Source: Carex sylvatica (taxonomy: Eukaryota; Streptophyta; Magnoliopsida; Poales; Cyperaceae). Taken from it: a stretch of 64,000 bases of DNA. The stretch is taken from positions 1 through 64,000 of the forward strand of contig CAXKVR010000024.1 in the NCBI GenBank assembly GCA_964058845.1. Reading direction: 5' to 3'. The position numbers were made by a program, and so were the translations under genes. Shown here one piece after another: positions 23,681 to 35,856 of the stretch (positions are counted from its first letter, which is position 1; each line of letters starts with the position of its first letter). The notes under the pieces are model-generated. The model worked only from the letters and a program-made list of their open reading frames with translations. It was not told where the DNA came from and searched no databases.

Positions 23681-24105
23681 GAGGTTGGCTACTATGCTTA
23701 TATAAGCATATCCCCACATATGCTTATAACTCATTTTTGTGTTTCCAATGTCCAAATGGTCGATCTGAACCGTTAGATGTGATCTCTATATTGAAATGTG
23801 CTTGGAGACCAAATTTTACATTTTTCTGAATTTGTTTACTATTTATTAAGCCACTTTGAAAATCGTTGATCCAACGGTGGCTGCACAAAACAGTAAAATC
23901 AGCAGCCACCGTTGGATTAATAATTTTCAAAGTGGCTTAATAAATAGTAAAAAAATTCAAAAAAATGTAAAATTTAGTTTCCAAGCACATATTAATATGG
24001 AGAACAAGATAAACGGTTCAGATCGACCATTTAGACATTGAAAACACAAAAATGAGTTATAAGCATATGTGGGGATATGCTTATATAAGCATAGTAGCCA
24101 ACCTC
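23681..24105. repeat. Core-sharing MITE, GAGGTTGGCTAC type, tandem copy 2
   Basis: I see no base difference from copy 1; the spurious frames on both strands are the same in the two copies. The two are separated only by ATATA. A (TA)n tract follows at 24103-24130. Confidence 0.9.
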
Positions 24106-24136
<31 letters not shown>

Positions 24137-24199
24137 TAAAAATAAATGCATTTTACTCTCTCTCTATCTCTCGAAAGTATCATTGATTAAAATGCATTA

Positions 24200-24565
24200 A
24201 TTTATTGAATGTTTTTTGACCGCTTGACTTTATACTAAATTAATTCGAATATTTAAAATTTTCACATGTAGACGCATGCATCACTCGTAAGATAGGCGGG
24301 TTTCAACGATTCAGATTCGTCATTTAAAGTCAATTTGACTGGTTTTATACTTGAGTTCACCAAGTTTCTTTTTTGAATATTTTTTGACCGCTTGACTTTT
24401 ATACTAAATTAATTCAAATATTTAAAATTTTCACATGTAGACGCATGCATCACTCGTAAGATAGGCGGGTTTCAACGATTCAGATTCGTCATTTAAAGCC
24501 AATTTGATGGGTTTTATACTTGAGTTCACCAAGAAACTTGGTGAACTTAAGAACACCCTAGTTCT
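24200..24565. repeat. Two tandem right halves of a TTCACC-type MITE
   Basis: A unit of about 168 bp beginning TTTTTTGACCGCTTGACTT occurs at about 24210 and again at about 24378, each containing AAAATTTTCACATGTAGACG and ending near GAGTTCACCAAG. Only the second has the full terminus (GGTGAACTTAAGAACACCCT). The parent full-length foldback of this type is at 28876-29289. Confidence 0.7.
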
Positions 24566-24598
24566 ACTCTCTCTCTCTCTCTCTCTATATTATATATA

Positions 24599-24996
24599 GA
24601 GGTTGGCTACTATGCTTATATAAGCATATCCCCATATATGCTTATAACTCATTTTTGTGTTTCTAATGTCCAAATGGTCGATCTGAACCGTTAGATGTGA
24701 TCTCTATATTGAAATGTGCTTGGAGACCAAATTTTATATTTTTCAGAATTTTTTTACTATTTATTAAGCCACTTTGAAAATCGCTAATCCAACGGTGGCT
24801 TAACAAAACAGTAAAATCAGAAGCCACCGTTAGATCAGCGATTTTCAAAGTGGCTTAATAAATAGTAAAAAAAATCAGCAAAATGTAAAATTTGGTCTTC
24901 AAACACATTTCAATATAGAGATCACATCTAACGGTTCAGATCGACCATTTGGACATTGAAAACACAAAAATGAGTTATAAGCATATGTGGAGATAT
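24599..24996. repeat. Core-sharing MITE, GAGGTTGGCTAC type, right end truncated
   Basis: Left end identical in type to 23251, loop around TTAACAAAACAGTAAAATCA, right arm intact until about 24990 and then replaced by the left arm of another copy. Confidence 0.75.
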
Positions 24997-25275
24997 ACTT
25001 ATAACTCATTTTTGTGTTTCCAATGTCCAAATGGTCGATCTGAACCGTTAGATATGATCTCTATATTGAAATGTGCTTGGAGACCAAATTTTATATTTTT
25101 CTGAATTTGTTTACTATTTATTAAGCCACTTTGAAAATTGCTGATCCAATGGTGGCTTAACAAAACAGTAAAATCAGAACCCACCGATTCAGATTCGTCA
25201 TTTGAATTCAATTTGATTTGTTTTGGAGTTAAGCTCACCAAATACTTTGATGAGCTTAAGAGCACCCTAGTTCTA

Positions 25276-25277
<2 letters not shown>
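24997..25277. repeat. Chimeric MITE: core-type left arm fused to TTCACC-type end
   Basis: The left part (24997-25185) is the left arm and loop of the GAGGTTGG-type element. At about 25186 it switches to GATTCAGATTCGTCATTTGA and ends in the TTCACC-type terminus ending CACCCTAGTTCTACTC. This is a junction between two unrelated repeat families. Confidence 0.7.
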
Positions 25278-25309
<32 letters not shown>

Positions 25310-25312
<3 letters not shown>

Positions 25313-25716
25313 AACGGCTAAATTGCTGCTGGCAGCATTTCTGCCCGAGGTGCTGCCGGCTGTTTTTCTATTTTGTGATGTCCAAACAACAAATCCAAAC
25401 CGTTAGATGTTTAATCCATATTATAATCTACTTGGAGACCAAATTTTACATTTTTCTGAATTTTTTTACTATTTATTAAGCTGGTTTGAAAACTGCTGAT
25501 TTCAATGCTGCAGAAATTTACTGAAATCAGCAGTTTTCAAACCAGCTTAATAAATAGTAAAAAAATTCAGAAAAATGTGAAATTTGGTCTCCAAGTAGAT
25601 TATAATATGGATTAAACATCTAACGGTTTGGATTTGTTGTTTGGACATCACAAAATAGAAAAACAGCCGGCAGCACCTCGGGCAGAAATGCTGCCAGCAG
25701 CAATTTAGCCGCTCCC
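25310..25716. repeat. Core-sharing MITE with GGGAACGGCTAAATTG ends
   Basis: The left arm (GGAACGGCTAAATTGCTGCT, then GGCAGCATTTCTGCC) and right arm are near-perfect complements for about 185 bp, with TGCAGAAA near the turn. Inside the arms are the shared blocks ATCCAAACCGTTAGAT and ACTTGGAGACCAAATTTTAC. It sits between two (TA)n tracts. The RNA would form one long hairpin. Confidence 0.85.
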
Positions 25717-26224
25717 TATATATATATATATATATTAAAATTAATTACTTTTAAAAAATATTTATATAATTCAGTCCTTCATAATTAAATTCTCTATATA
25801 GTTTTGTGAAAATTTAAATTTAAATTTCGTTATATATTATATGAGGAGGGTTCAAATGCCTTAATGCCTCCATCATGCCTCTTTTTAAAAAAACTTTAAC
25901 AACTCAAAATTTAAAACTTAAAAGTCAAAATAAAAACATTGGATATAATCTGCATCATTTTTATCTATGGACGTGTAAAAAAATATGATATTTCAATTTT
26001 TTTTTGGTTATAGCTTATAAAAAAGTACCAATATGAATAATTTCTAGATATTGATTTTTTAACTTATTGATTCACATATAAACAAAATCGAAATATGATA
26101 ATTTTTTATAAGTAAAATAACATAATCATATCTAATGGTTTTATTTTGCTATTTATGATTTAAATTTTAAGTAATTAATATTTAAAAAATAGAGACATGA
26201 TGAAGGCATAAAATAAAATGGAGT
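25717..26224. other. Intergenic, no gene seen
   Basis: AT-rich. The segment 25855-26215 has weak foldback character (GTTCAAATGCCTTAATGCC at the left, AGGCATTTGACCCC-like sequence near 26420) and may be an old MITE remnant. Confidence 0.4.
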
Positions 26225-26412
26225 TCACATCCCCTCAGGTTACCGAGTACAATTAAATTGGACGACCCAAGATTGGAATTTTTAACTTGGCACAAACTCA
26301 AAGCACAAATAATACTGTCCCTCTGTCATCCCGAACAGGCACCGGCTGATACTAAATCTGGACCGTCCGTTTCAATTTTGTTGAGACAGGTAGCTGGAAG
26401 GATACGGATCCT
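26225..26412. repeat. Diverged MITE, GATATCTCA family, upstream of the Csl gene
   Basis: Keeps the interior CTCAAAGCACAAATAATACTG, GAACAGGCACCG and the AAATCTGGACCGTCC block of the copies at 8513 and 11103. The ends are decayed (CACATCCCCTCAGG against GGATACGGATCC). It lies about 185 bp upstream of the Csl start codon, within the likely promoter. Confidence 0.6.
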
Positions 26413-26459
26413 AAAAATTGGAGGCATTTGACCCCTGACCGGAGGTGATCCGTACACTC

Positions 26460-26510
26460 ATCTCTCCCCCCTCTCTCTCTCTCACTCACTCTCTCTCTCT
26501 CTATATACAC
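26460..26510 (+). promoter_or_regulatory. Candidate core promoter of the Csl gene
   Basis: A CT-rich tract (CTCTCTCTCTCTC, about 26470-26500), the pyrimidine patch common at plant promoters, runs into CTATATACACAC at 26501. Such a TATA-like element would place transcription start about 30-60 bp upstream of the ATG at 26597. Inferred from position and composition only. Confidence 0.4.
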
Positions 26511-26596
26511 ACACACACGCTTCTATGCCTATTTAAGCAAACAAAACCACACTCACTTGTTCACTGGTCACCTCCTCCTTTCAATTTTAACCAAAG

Positions 26597-29500
26597 ATGG
26601 AGAGCACCATGTCCTCCATCCCTGCTAAGCTCAATCCACCACTCAACATGACCCGTCTCGATCGTAGAATACCGATATACCGCGTACATATGCTTCTATA
26701 CTCCCTAGCCATCCTCGCCTTAATTTATCATCGAATAACATCTATTTTCGCCTCCTCCACCCTCCTCGAAGCCGTCATATTACAATCGATCCTAGTATCT
26801 GATCTCATCCTAGCATTCATGTGGGCCTGTGCACAGGGCTTCAGGTGGCGGCCGGTGCACCGGCAAGAGTTCCCAGCTAGGTTACCGGAACGGACAACTT
26901 GGCCTGCACTAGATGTGTTTGTGTGCACCGCTGATCCATGTAAGGAGCCACCGATGGGTGTTGTGAGCACGGCGCTCTCGCTTTTGGCCTTCGACTATCC
27001 TGCTGAGAAGCTGTCGGTGTATATTTCTGACGATGGTAGCGCCGACGTCACGCTCTTTGCATTCATGGAGGGTGCAAAATTTGCACGTCATTGGTTGCCG
27101 TTCTGTAGGGAGAACGGAATCAAGGATAGATCGCCCGAGGCATTCTTTGCTTCGGGATGTCGTTGCGGTGGCGGTGACGAGGACAAGCTCAAGGTAATTA
27201 ATTTGATACTTGTATATATTCTTAACTTGTTGAGAATTAATATGTGCTAATTAAACTATTTATTAAAAGGATAATGTTTTAGTTTTGTTCATTTATATCT
27301 ACTGATCATATTTAGCAAGCAACAAGTAGTAGGATCCATTTGCTCTTCATTTTTTTTTACAAAAAATGAGAACAACCAATACAATATACTTTCATTCAAT
27401 TTTGTTGGATGTATATATACTAGCCCACAATAATTTTAGGATAATTTATAATTTTATATCATATATATAATATATGGCCTCTGTTGGTTCTCTGATCTTT
27501 GTCAAAGATATCTGTGTTATTGGACAATTTGGACTAGTTCTTTTGGAACAGCATGTCTTGGTTTTATTGGATATACGTATTCTGTTTTAGTTTTATAGGC
27601 ATCAACCTAATCTACTTTCTTTTGAACATAAATTCTGGTAAAGAAAATTTATTATCTCAGCTTCTCACAAAATTTATACTTCCAACAAACAAGGAAAAAA
27701 TAAGAAAAAAAAGTATAAATTAATAAGTGAAAAAAAATGAGAGAGTTTTTATTTTTATGGTTGTCTAGTTGTCTAGGATGAAAAAGTAATTTTGAAATAT
27801 TTAAAAATCAGAAAAGCTCACTATCAAAACTTTTTTTAGCATTTAAAAAAATTAAAAAACATGACACCTTTCTGATGAAATGTCCAAATATAGTACAAAT
27901 TAAATGGTCTAAAGTGGCTTAAACTAAATCATTTTTCTTGGTGCCTTATCTTTGTGTTGTGTTCTGGACTCACTATCAGTACTATTTGCAGATTTTATCT
28001 TTTTTTTTTAAATTTTTTTTAAACTTCAAACAAACATAAATAATTTAAACTGACTTAGATCGGATAACTAACATATAGTTCTCAACCAAACATTACTCGA
28101 ATAAAAAAAAGAGAGCTGATGTCATGTTTATATTTTTATTTTCAAAATACTAAAAAAAAAAAAAAATCGGCTATAAAAATCTCCTCTTGGGGAAACCGAC
28201 CGTTTGTTCTTATCTATGAAATATTGTTGCATTATCTTTTCAATAGTCACACTATAGTTCAAGTTGATTTGATTAGGATGATACTGGTATGCGCTATGTA
28301 TGGTCCAAAATTTATGAGGTTTTGTTTCTATTAAGTCTACTGAACTATTCTGATTTTGTATGTGGGTCCAAAACGCTTTAAATTTTGCAAACTGATACGG
28401 AAAGTAAAGGTTATACGCACGTCAGTGACTACTTTTCTTGGTTTGGAATTTGTATACGGACACACAAGTCGACTCAAATAATGCTGCGAATGGTGACATA
28501 ATTAATCTTATCTACACGTTAAGTTCATTAATTTCACATAAATATCCATCACTTTTATTTATCAAATTAAAGATTTTATGCAGCGAACTCCGTATAGCCT
28601 TTTCTATTAGAGGTATTACTTGTACTTCATCAGTGTCTACAAGAATCTGTCAATGTCAGCGAAGATAAAAGTATTTTTTTATTATTAGTATTATCGCATA
28701 TACTTCTGTCAATAATAATGATGTTCTTAGCAATAGTCACTTAATTTTTCCCTCGCGGATAGTGACAGATTTGTGTAGTGATATGTTGTCAAGTGCTATA
28801 AGTACTGTTTTTGAGTTTGTTATTAATAATTCCGACACTGATGATATTGAACTTTAATATCAGTTGTTAACTATAGAGTAGAAATAAGGTGTTCTTAAGT
28901 TCACCAAGCTCTTTGGTGAACTTAAATCTAAAATTTGTTAAATCGGCTTCAAATGACAAATTCGAACCGTTGAAACCCGCTTACCTTACAAGTGATACAT
29001 CTATATATGAAAATTTTAAACATTTGAATTAATTTAATATAAAGTCAATCGGTCAAAAAATGCTCAAAAAATGAATGCATTAAAATTAATTTATTTAACT
29101 TCTAATTTTGACCGACTGACTTTATACTAAATTAATTCGAATGTTTAAAATTTTCACATGTAGATGCATCACTCGTAAGATAGGCGAATTTCAATGGTTT
29201 GAATTCGTTATTTGAAGTCGATTTGATGGGTTTTAAACTTGAGTTCACCAAAGAACTTGATGAACTTAAGAACACCCAAGTTCTACTCCTTAATTATAAT
29301 CATCACTAATAATTAGCAATACTATCTGAGACAGTAACATATCCACATTATTTACATATTTGCTATCACTAATAATTATTAGTGACTATATACTTGACAG
29401 TTGTTGTCAAGATTTAAAAAAAAAAATTTAGTGACTATTCTTTACAAAAACCGACACTGATGAGATCTTCTGTACTAGTGATTCATGATGCAGGTAGGTA

Positions 29501-30269
29501 ATTAATGATCAATTCACTTCATCATAATTTCTGATTGAAAGTAGTGTTTTTTTTTGTTGTAATTTTTGCTTGTAGATGATGTATGATGCTATGAAAGAGA
29601 AGGTCGAAAGTGCACTGGATAAAGGCAATGTTAGTGCTGAGATAGTTTCCTCAGAGGAATATCAACACATTTTTCAGAAGTGGAAGGATTTTTCCCGCAA
29701 CAACCATCCTACGGTCGTCCAGGTTCGAATCAATAAAATGTTGTTATCATAACTCATTACTATTGTAAAAAACTGATAGTTGATAATCAATGGCTCATTA
29801 GTTCCTTAAACAAGAATCGTCACTGATAGTTAGCAAAGCTATCAGTGACGGTTCTATTTAATAGAACTGTCATGATATATAGTTTGCCATTAGTGACGGT
29901 TTTTTCTTTCTTATGTGAATGCAGGTGCTACTTGAGAGCAGCATAGATACTGATACCTCTGGTCATGTCATGCCAAACTTGATTTATGTTTCAAGAGAGA
30001 AGCATCCTAAATCTCCTCATAACTTCAAGGCTGGTGCACTTAATGTTCTGGTAAGACCAAATATATTAATAGTAGATTTTAACATATATTGTTTCATTTG
30101 TATTTTCTGACATCCTATATGCATATAAACCTTGGTTTTCCATACTAGATTAGAATCAGAGTAGGCCAGGTTCGAATGTTAATGTCTCTATTTTTTGTGC
30201 CTCCTTTATACCTCCACTTTTTAATTTTTTAATAACAAAAATTCTACAATTAATATGTCAACATGAAAC

Positions 30270-30307
<38 letters not shown>

Positions 30308-33300
30308 TTTCACTACATGCACATAATATATTATTACTTTTTGATTTTGGTTTTATATGAATCAATAAGTTGAAAAATCAACATCCACCCGCATTAGTAT
30401 AGTTTTGCAAGCTCTTGATCATACTAATTAAAACAAAATTGAAATGTCGTAACATGAATATAGAGAAAATGATATAGATCATATTTGATTATTTTATTTT
30501 GATATTTATTTTAAGTTATTTTAGGTCTAGAAATAGAAGCATGATGAAGACAAGAAAAAATGAAGAAATTTGAACCCACCTCTTAAATATATCATGATGC
30601 TAATTGAATCTGTCCTTCTTTTTGTCAGGTACGTGTCTCGAGTGTCCTTACAAATGCACCGATAATTCTAACAGTCGATTGCGACATGTACTCGAGCGAT
30701 CCGACTTCACCACACAAGGCACTGTGCTATTTTCTAGACCCCGCCACCTCAGCCAAGCTTGCTTTTGTGCAATTCCCTCAGCTTTTTCAGGGACTCAACA
30801 AGAATGATATATATGGAGGTGAACTCAAGCGCATCTTTATGATAAATGGTCATGGTCTCGATGGAATATGCGGGCCCACTTATGTCGGTACCAACACATT
30901 TCATGCGAGGCGTGCCTTGTTTGCTTCATCATTGAAAGGTGTAAATGATCAGGAGCAAGTTGGGTCGAAGATGGTTTTGGAAAAAGCGATCGAGACAGCG
31001 GGTTGTGACTATGAGGTCGGGACTAAATGGGGAAACACGGTTAGTGCTACTTTTGTCTTATTGTTCAGAAAAAAAATTGATTTTGTGATGTTTATAATCT
31101 CCCTCTCCTTTTTGGTAGAGTAATAAATAGCCTTAACTATTATAAAATAAATAAAAATAAATAGCTTTAACAAATTATCGAGCAACATGCCAACATCATG
31201 CTTTTTTTTTTTTTTTTTTTTCTGGGTATTTTTAATTAATTTCAATATTAAGAACACTTATTACACCTTTGGAGTGAAGAGAGGATGTACTACATGAACA
31301 ATCAGGTTCTCTTGAACAGTTGAATCATTATTTTTTTGGAGTAAAAATAAGGATCTAGTCCTTATTTGCTTTATGAATCAACATTTAATTTGGAGGAACT
31401 TGTTAACAAATTTAAATATGCAATTGTGATGTATTCTGCTAAACAAAATGCAAATAATGAAAGATAGACCAACAGTGCAAGACTTGACTCTAAGAACTTA
31501 TCTCATATCATATATATATATATTACTGTTTTGAAAATTTCAGATTGGTTTTCGTTATGGTTCCTTGGTTGAGGACTACAACACCGGCTATCAGTTGCAC
31601 TGCGAAGGATGGAAATCGGTATTTTGTGACCCGCCCGAGCCAGCATTTCTCGGGGAAGCACCCAAAAGCCTGAATGATGTGCTTAACCAGTGTAAGAGGT
31701 GGGCTGTTGGGCTCTTTGAGGTAATGCCTTTTGTGGCTTTCGCTTACTAGTCAAATGTTCTTTTAACAGATCCAAACAATAAATCTGAATTGTTCAACAT
31801 GATCTCCATATAAAAATTTACTTGTAGATCAAAATTTATATTTTTCAAACTTTTTTTACTATTTTTTTTGATAGGTAGAAAATCACTTGATCCAAAAATT
31901 CTAGACCATTCAAAAGTACTGATTTTCCTGCTATCTAAGGAAATAGTGAAAAAATTATAAAATAAAATATAAAATTTAGTTTGCGAGTACATTTTCATAT
32001 GAAGATAAATATTAAACGGTTCAGATTGACTATCTTAATTTTGAAAACTAAGATATTAATCCATAGTACAGATGTATCCGCACTATGAATAATACCATAG
32101 CCTCACTCTCCTAAGCACTATCTAATTTACAGCAAAAAAAGGTCCAGAAAAGAAATGTCCTTTTAAAAGTTGCTATGCTTATGGATAACCATACCATTCC
32201 GTACTGGTACGATCGCACAAGTATATAAATTGGGGTTCAATTGGATGATTGCAGGTGGGTTTTTCCAGGTATTGCCCCTTAGTTTTTTGTGTCAGAAAGG
32301 TCTCGCTTGGACCGGGGCTAGCTTACTCGCACTATGCATTTTGGGGCATTTGGTGCATCCCTATTGCCACTTATGCTGTTCTGCCTCAACTTGCTCTAAT
32401 CAACAATAGGCCATTATTTCCAAAGGTGTATTACTATGCTTATATAATCTTAATCTTGTTTTTCTTTTCTTTTTGTAGCTGAGTAATGATTTCCAAGACT
32501 ATATTTATTATAAATTAAACTACAGCAGTAAGCAACATTCATCAACACACATTAATATATTGGCTTTTAGTTTCTAAAGAAGATAAATAATGGGTATATA
32601 GGAAGCATTTGTCTAAACTAAATACATTAAAAAGATGAAAGAAAACCTATAAAATGTACTACTATAACCTGCCTAACTGTATTATTGAACCTAATTGCAG
32701 CCGTCGAATCCATGGTTTTATCTGTATGCATACCTTTTCTTGGCAGCCTACATCCTAGACATGGCCGACTTTGTCTCTTACAAGAGCACTTTTAGGCGCT
32801 GGTGGAGTGACCAGCGAATTTGGCTTATTCGTGGCCTCACCGCATTCCCCTTCGCTATTATGGAATTTTTGTTCAACCAACTCAACATCTCCACCCAAGG
32901 TTTTAATCTCACGAGCAAAGTCATGGACAACGAACAGAACAAGAGGTAATTTTAGGAACTTCTTTGTTATTTATGATATTGTTCAAGTGTAGGAGGTCCT
33001 TTTTCTCAATTCAACATGAGTAAATGTTAATACAATATTTCATTATGTCTCAGTATTTACAGAATACATCATCAGTGATGGTTTTTGTAAAGAACAATCA
33101 TTAATAATTGTCGCAAACTTGTAAACAATGTGGGCCTATCAGTGACACATCCTTAAACAAAAACCGTCACTGATAGTGTCGCTAATTACCAGTGACAGTT
33201 CTAACATTTTGGGTTTAAACTCACCAACTTAATATTCACACCATTGTTAATACTGCTTGAATGTTGAAACAATATATCGGAATTGGTGGATATATAAAGA

Positions 33301-33668
33301 AATTAGCGAAGCAAAAAATCTCATAATAAGTTTTGAAACCAACACATAAATATATAATGCCAGGTTTCTACACTCAATATAGGTATGACCGAGGCTTCTT
33401 CGATTTTGGGGTAGACTCGCCTTTCTTTGTCATATTAGGCACTGTGGCAATACTCAGCCTGTGTGCATTCACGGTAGGAATGATCAGAATTAATGGCATG
33501 GTTATGGAAGTGTTTATAGCAGGGTTTGGCGTTGTGAATTGCTTGCCGGTATATGAGGCAATGTGTCTAAGGGTTGATAGTGGGAGGATGCCAGAAAGAG
33601 TTGCCGCTCGAGCATTTGTCATGGCAGGGATTATTCTTGTCATAGGCTGCGTTGTGTTTAATGTTTAA
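26597..33668 (+). CDS. CSLG: Cellulose synthase-like protein, CslG-like (8 exons, 719 aa)
   Basis: Exons 26597-27193, 29576-29722, 29925-30050, 30629-31039, 31544-31720, 32255-32425, 32701-32945 and 33383-33668 join in frame (2160 nt) with GT-AG borders. A family-2 processive glycosyltransferase fold is evident: two N-terminal membrane helices (about 30-80), VFVCTADPCKEPP, first catalytic Asp pair in YISDDGS (about 143), DCD in TVDCDMYSSD (about 307), ED in SLVEDYNTGY (about 437), QCKRW (476-480), then six or so C-terminal helices. The length and the PPMGVVSTALS motif favour the CslG/CslM/CslJ branch over CslE; there is no RING finger, so it is not a CesA. Known members act in Golgi or ER membranes, and some CslG/M proteins glucuronidate triterpenoid sapogenins. 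The substrate here is unknown. Several introns hold MITE or CACTA debris. Confidence 0.93.
28876..29289. repeat. Foldback MITE, TTCACC type, in Csl intron 1
   Basis: The left end (GAGTAGAAATAAGGTGTTCT, then AAGTTCACCAAG) and the right end (CTTAAGAACACCCAAGTTCT) are complements, with arms of nearly 200 bp meeting near 29085. Flanks TTAACTATA and TTAATTATA match at 8 of 9, consistent with a 9-bp duplication. This is the parent type for the half copies at 24200, 25186 and, more distantly, 51695. Confidence 0.75.
29290..29480. repeat. CACTA-like subterminal repeats in Csl intron 1
   Basis: Short motifs around TATCACTAATAATTA, AGTGACTAT and AAACCGACACTGATGAG recur in both orientations. Related motifs occur at 28590-28850. 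They resemble the subterminal repeats of CACTA elements, but no termini are seen. Confidence 0.4.
29805..29908. repeat. Small inverted repeat in Csl intron 2
   Basis: CGTCACTGATAGTTAGCAAA and GCTATCAGTGACGG form a hairpin, and GTGACGGTT recurs at 29893. The motifs match the CACTA-like repeats of intron 1 and of 33060-33215. It ends about 20 bp before the exon 3 acceptor. Confidence 0.5.
31745..32108. repeat. Core-sharing MITE in Csl intron 5
   Basis: The right end (CGCACTATGAATAATACCAT, then AGCCTCACTC) is the GAGTGAGGC terminal type seen at 7012 and 11957. The left terminus is eroded. The core (CTGAATTGTTCAACATGATC, then CTCCATATAAAAATTTACTTG) is on both arms. Confidence 0.7.
33060..33215. 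repeat. CACTA-like repeats in Csl intron 7
   Basis: Contains CATCAGTGATGG, TATCAGTGACAC and ACCGTCACTGATAG in both orientations, the same motif family as in introns 1 and 2. Confidence 0.5.
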
Positions 33669-34480
33669 CACACACACACAGAGCTTTTCAGAGGAGAGTA
33701 CACATTGGATCAACTCATGCTAGAAGCATAAGAAGATCAATTGATATTGCATCTCATCAATTGTGTATGTATTTATTTAGTAGGTAATTTGGTGATGATG
33801 TAAATTTGAACAGTAGTTATTATGAAATTATTGTAGTCCTTCGGGCTGTTAGTCTAATTGGTACAACTAATTAATAATTTCAATTTGATATTGAAAATGA
33901 AATGATGCCTGCCTAAAATTGGAAGGTAGAAAATTGAGGTCAATTTTATTAGCCCAACATGAAAATATAGTTATTTTATCTTGGCCCATAGACGAGAGAA
34001 AAAAATTTAATGTTATAAGAATTCAACTTTCAAGCAATGTTGATCCACAAAAATTGAAATATATAAAAATAGGCCTTCTCCAAAAAAAACAAATGTGGTA
34101 AAACTTAGATTTAAAAAAGTGTAAACTTAGTGCAAATTTTAGGATGATTTAAAAGCATTGGAAATTTGTACAATTTTTTAAAATTTTAGAAGAGCATCAT
34201 TACTCTTTAAGTAAAATTTTAGAAGATCAAATAAATACAACTGGAATTATGCATAAAATTTCTTTACAGTGCACTCTGTTATGTCTGATATTTTTAATTG
34301 TTTTAGGCTTCACATGCGATCGTATGATTCCCAAAATTGACGAATAAGCTCTAACTTTATGTCTATTATACGTAAATAAATTTATCTTTGTTAAATCAAA
34401 CAAATACAACAAACAGGGGTGGAGGCAGGGTTTGACTGAATGGGGGTCAATTTTTTCTTTTTCCAATAAGTGGTGAGTCA
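33669..34480. other. 3' flank of the Csl gene, no further gene
   Basis: A short CA repeat follows the Csl stop codon directly. The rest is AT-rich with no supported frame. Confidence 0.5.
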
Positions 34481-34699
34481 GAGAGAGATATAACATAAAA
34501 TAATAATTGTCTCGTTATATATATGGAGGGTACCCTCTTATATAATTAAATATATAAAAAGAAATTACTAACAGTTTAAAGTAATAATAGATGACAAATT
34601 ATGACATGCAAATGTTAATTCAAACATATCAGATGGTGTAACACACTTATGCTAACGGCTAATAATATATGGAGATGATGATGTTTCTATATTAATGGC

Positions 34700-34893
34700 A
34701 TATTTAACAACCGAAAAACTATTATTCTCGTCCGTCCCTAATTTCTAAACGATCGTGTTGGAGCTTAATGTCATCGGCTCATACCAATAGCATATGGGTA
34801 TATATTTCCTATCGAGGCAATAGGCAACGGTTCGGACTCCGATGATGGATAGCAATTTCAACCGATAGCAAAGTTTTTTTTTTCTCTAGTAGT
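34700..34893. mobile_element. CACTA transposon terminus (truncated)
   Basis: Read on the minus strand the segment starts CACTACTAGAGAAAAAAAAA followed by CTTTGCTATCGG, the canonical CACTA start. Subterminal TATCGG/CCGATAG-type repeats follow (ACCGATAGC, TATCGAGGC, CATCGGC). No matching opposite end is seen, so this is an isolated end. A microsatellite adjoins it. Confidence 0.65.
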
Positions 34894-34899
34894 GCGAAA

Positions 34900-34925
34900 A
34901 TAATAATAATATTAATAATATTAAT

Positions 34926-34985
<60 letters not shown>

Positions 34986-34988
34986 TCA
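34900..34988. repeat. (AAT)n microsatellite
   Basis: About 25 AAT/ATA units with minor interruptions at the left edge. Confidence 0.95.
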
Positions 34989-35856
34989 CTTTAAAAAAAA
35001 TTGAATGAATTTTTTTTGCAAATAGTGAGTACAAATATCTATGTGAAAATTATGACTTTATCCATGGAATTTTGATTTGACATTCTAGACGTCTATATGT
35101 TGAGCATTTAACTAACGATGTCTCCATAGAAAAAAAAAAAGAAATAAGCCCATTCATTTTTTTTTTATTTTCTTTCAATAGTATGTAGTAATTTCTTTTT
35201 AAATATATCATATGAGCTTAATAAAGTCCGTACTATAGTTAAGAGCTTCTAAACAAGGACAAATTGAGAATGAAGAGAGAAAATTGGTTATCAACAAATT
35301 AAGAAACCTATTTTGAGTAGTCAGTGGTTTTTTTTTTTTTTTTTTTTGCTTGATTTAGGTTTTTCTATAACTAACCATTTTCCAAAACTACTAAAATTCT
35401 CTGAGGCTATTTAAACATGAAAAATCTACATAAAAGGGGCAATCAAAATCAAGGAGGAGCTGGATGCAATGTGGAGGCTCGCGACAGAGTTTTTGGGTTT
35501 TATCTCTCTTTGTTATTTGTTTCTATTTTACAATATGTTGTATTTTCTATGTTACTTGATTTATCCATTGTTTCACTTGTTTTGTATATGTTGTTTGAAT
35601 TGATAGGACACATGAATCGACCAAATTATGGTATATTTGCATGAAATATTAGGTAACCCAATTGCTGATTATTTGAACTACTTGAGATGAACTTAGGTTT
35701 TAGACTAGGTATAGCTGTGAAGTCTTAAATTTCTTCGGGGACACCAAGTTTGTTTGATATTTAAACGAGTTAGCTGTGAAGTTAAGATACATTTGTTAAA
35801 GTACGTCTTGAATAATCAAATAACTAATTAATAATTTAAGAGAGCAAGCCTTAGCC
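34989..35856. other. Intergenic, no gene seen
   Basis: Contains A and T homopolymers. The longest frame (about 75 codons near 35417) has no recognisable features. Confidence 0.5.

Noticed and set aside
23294..24041. Repeated open frames on both strands with identical products
   Set aside because: They are translations of palindromic MITE arms; the same frame appears on both strands because the arms are complementary.
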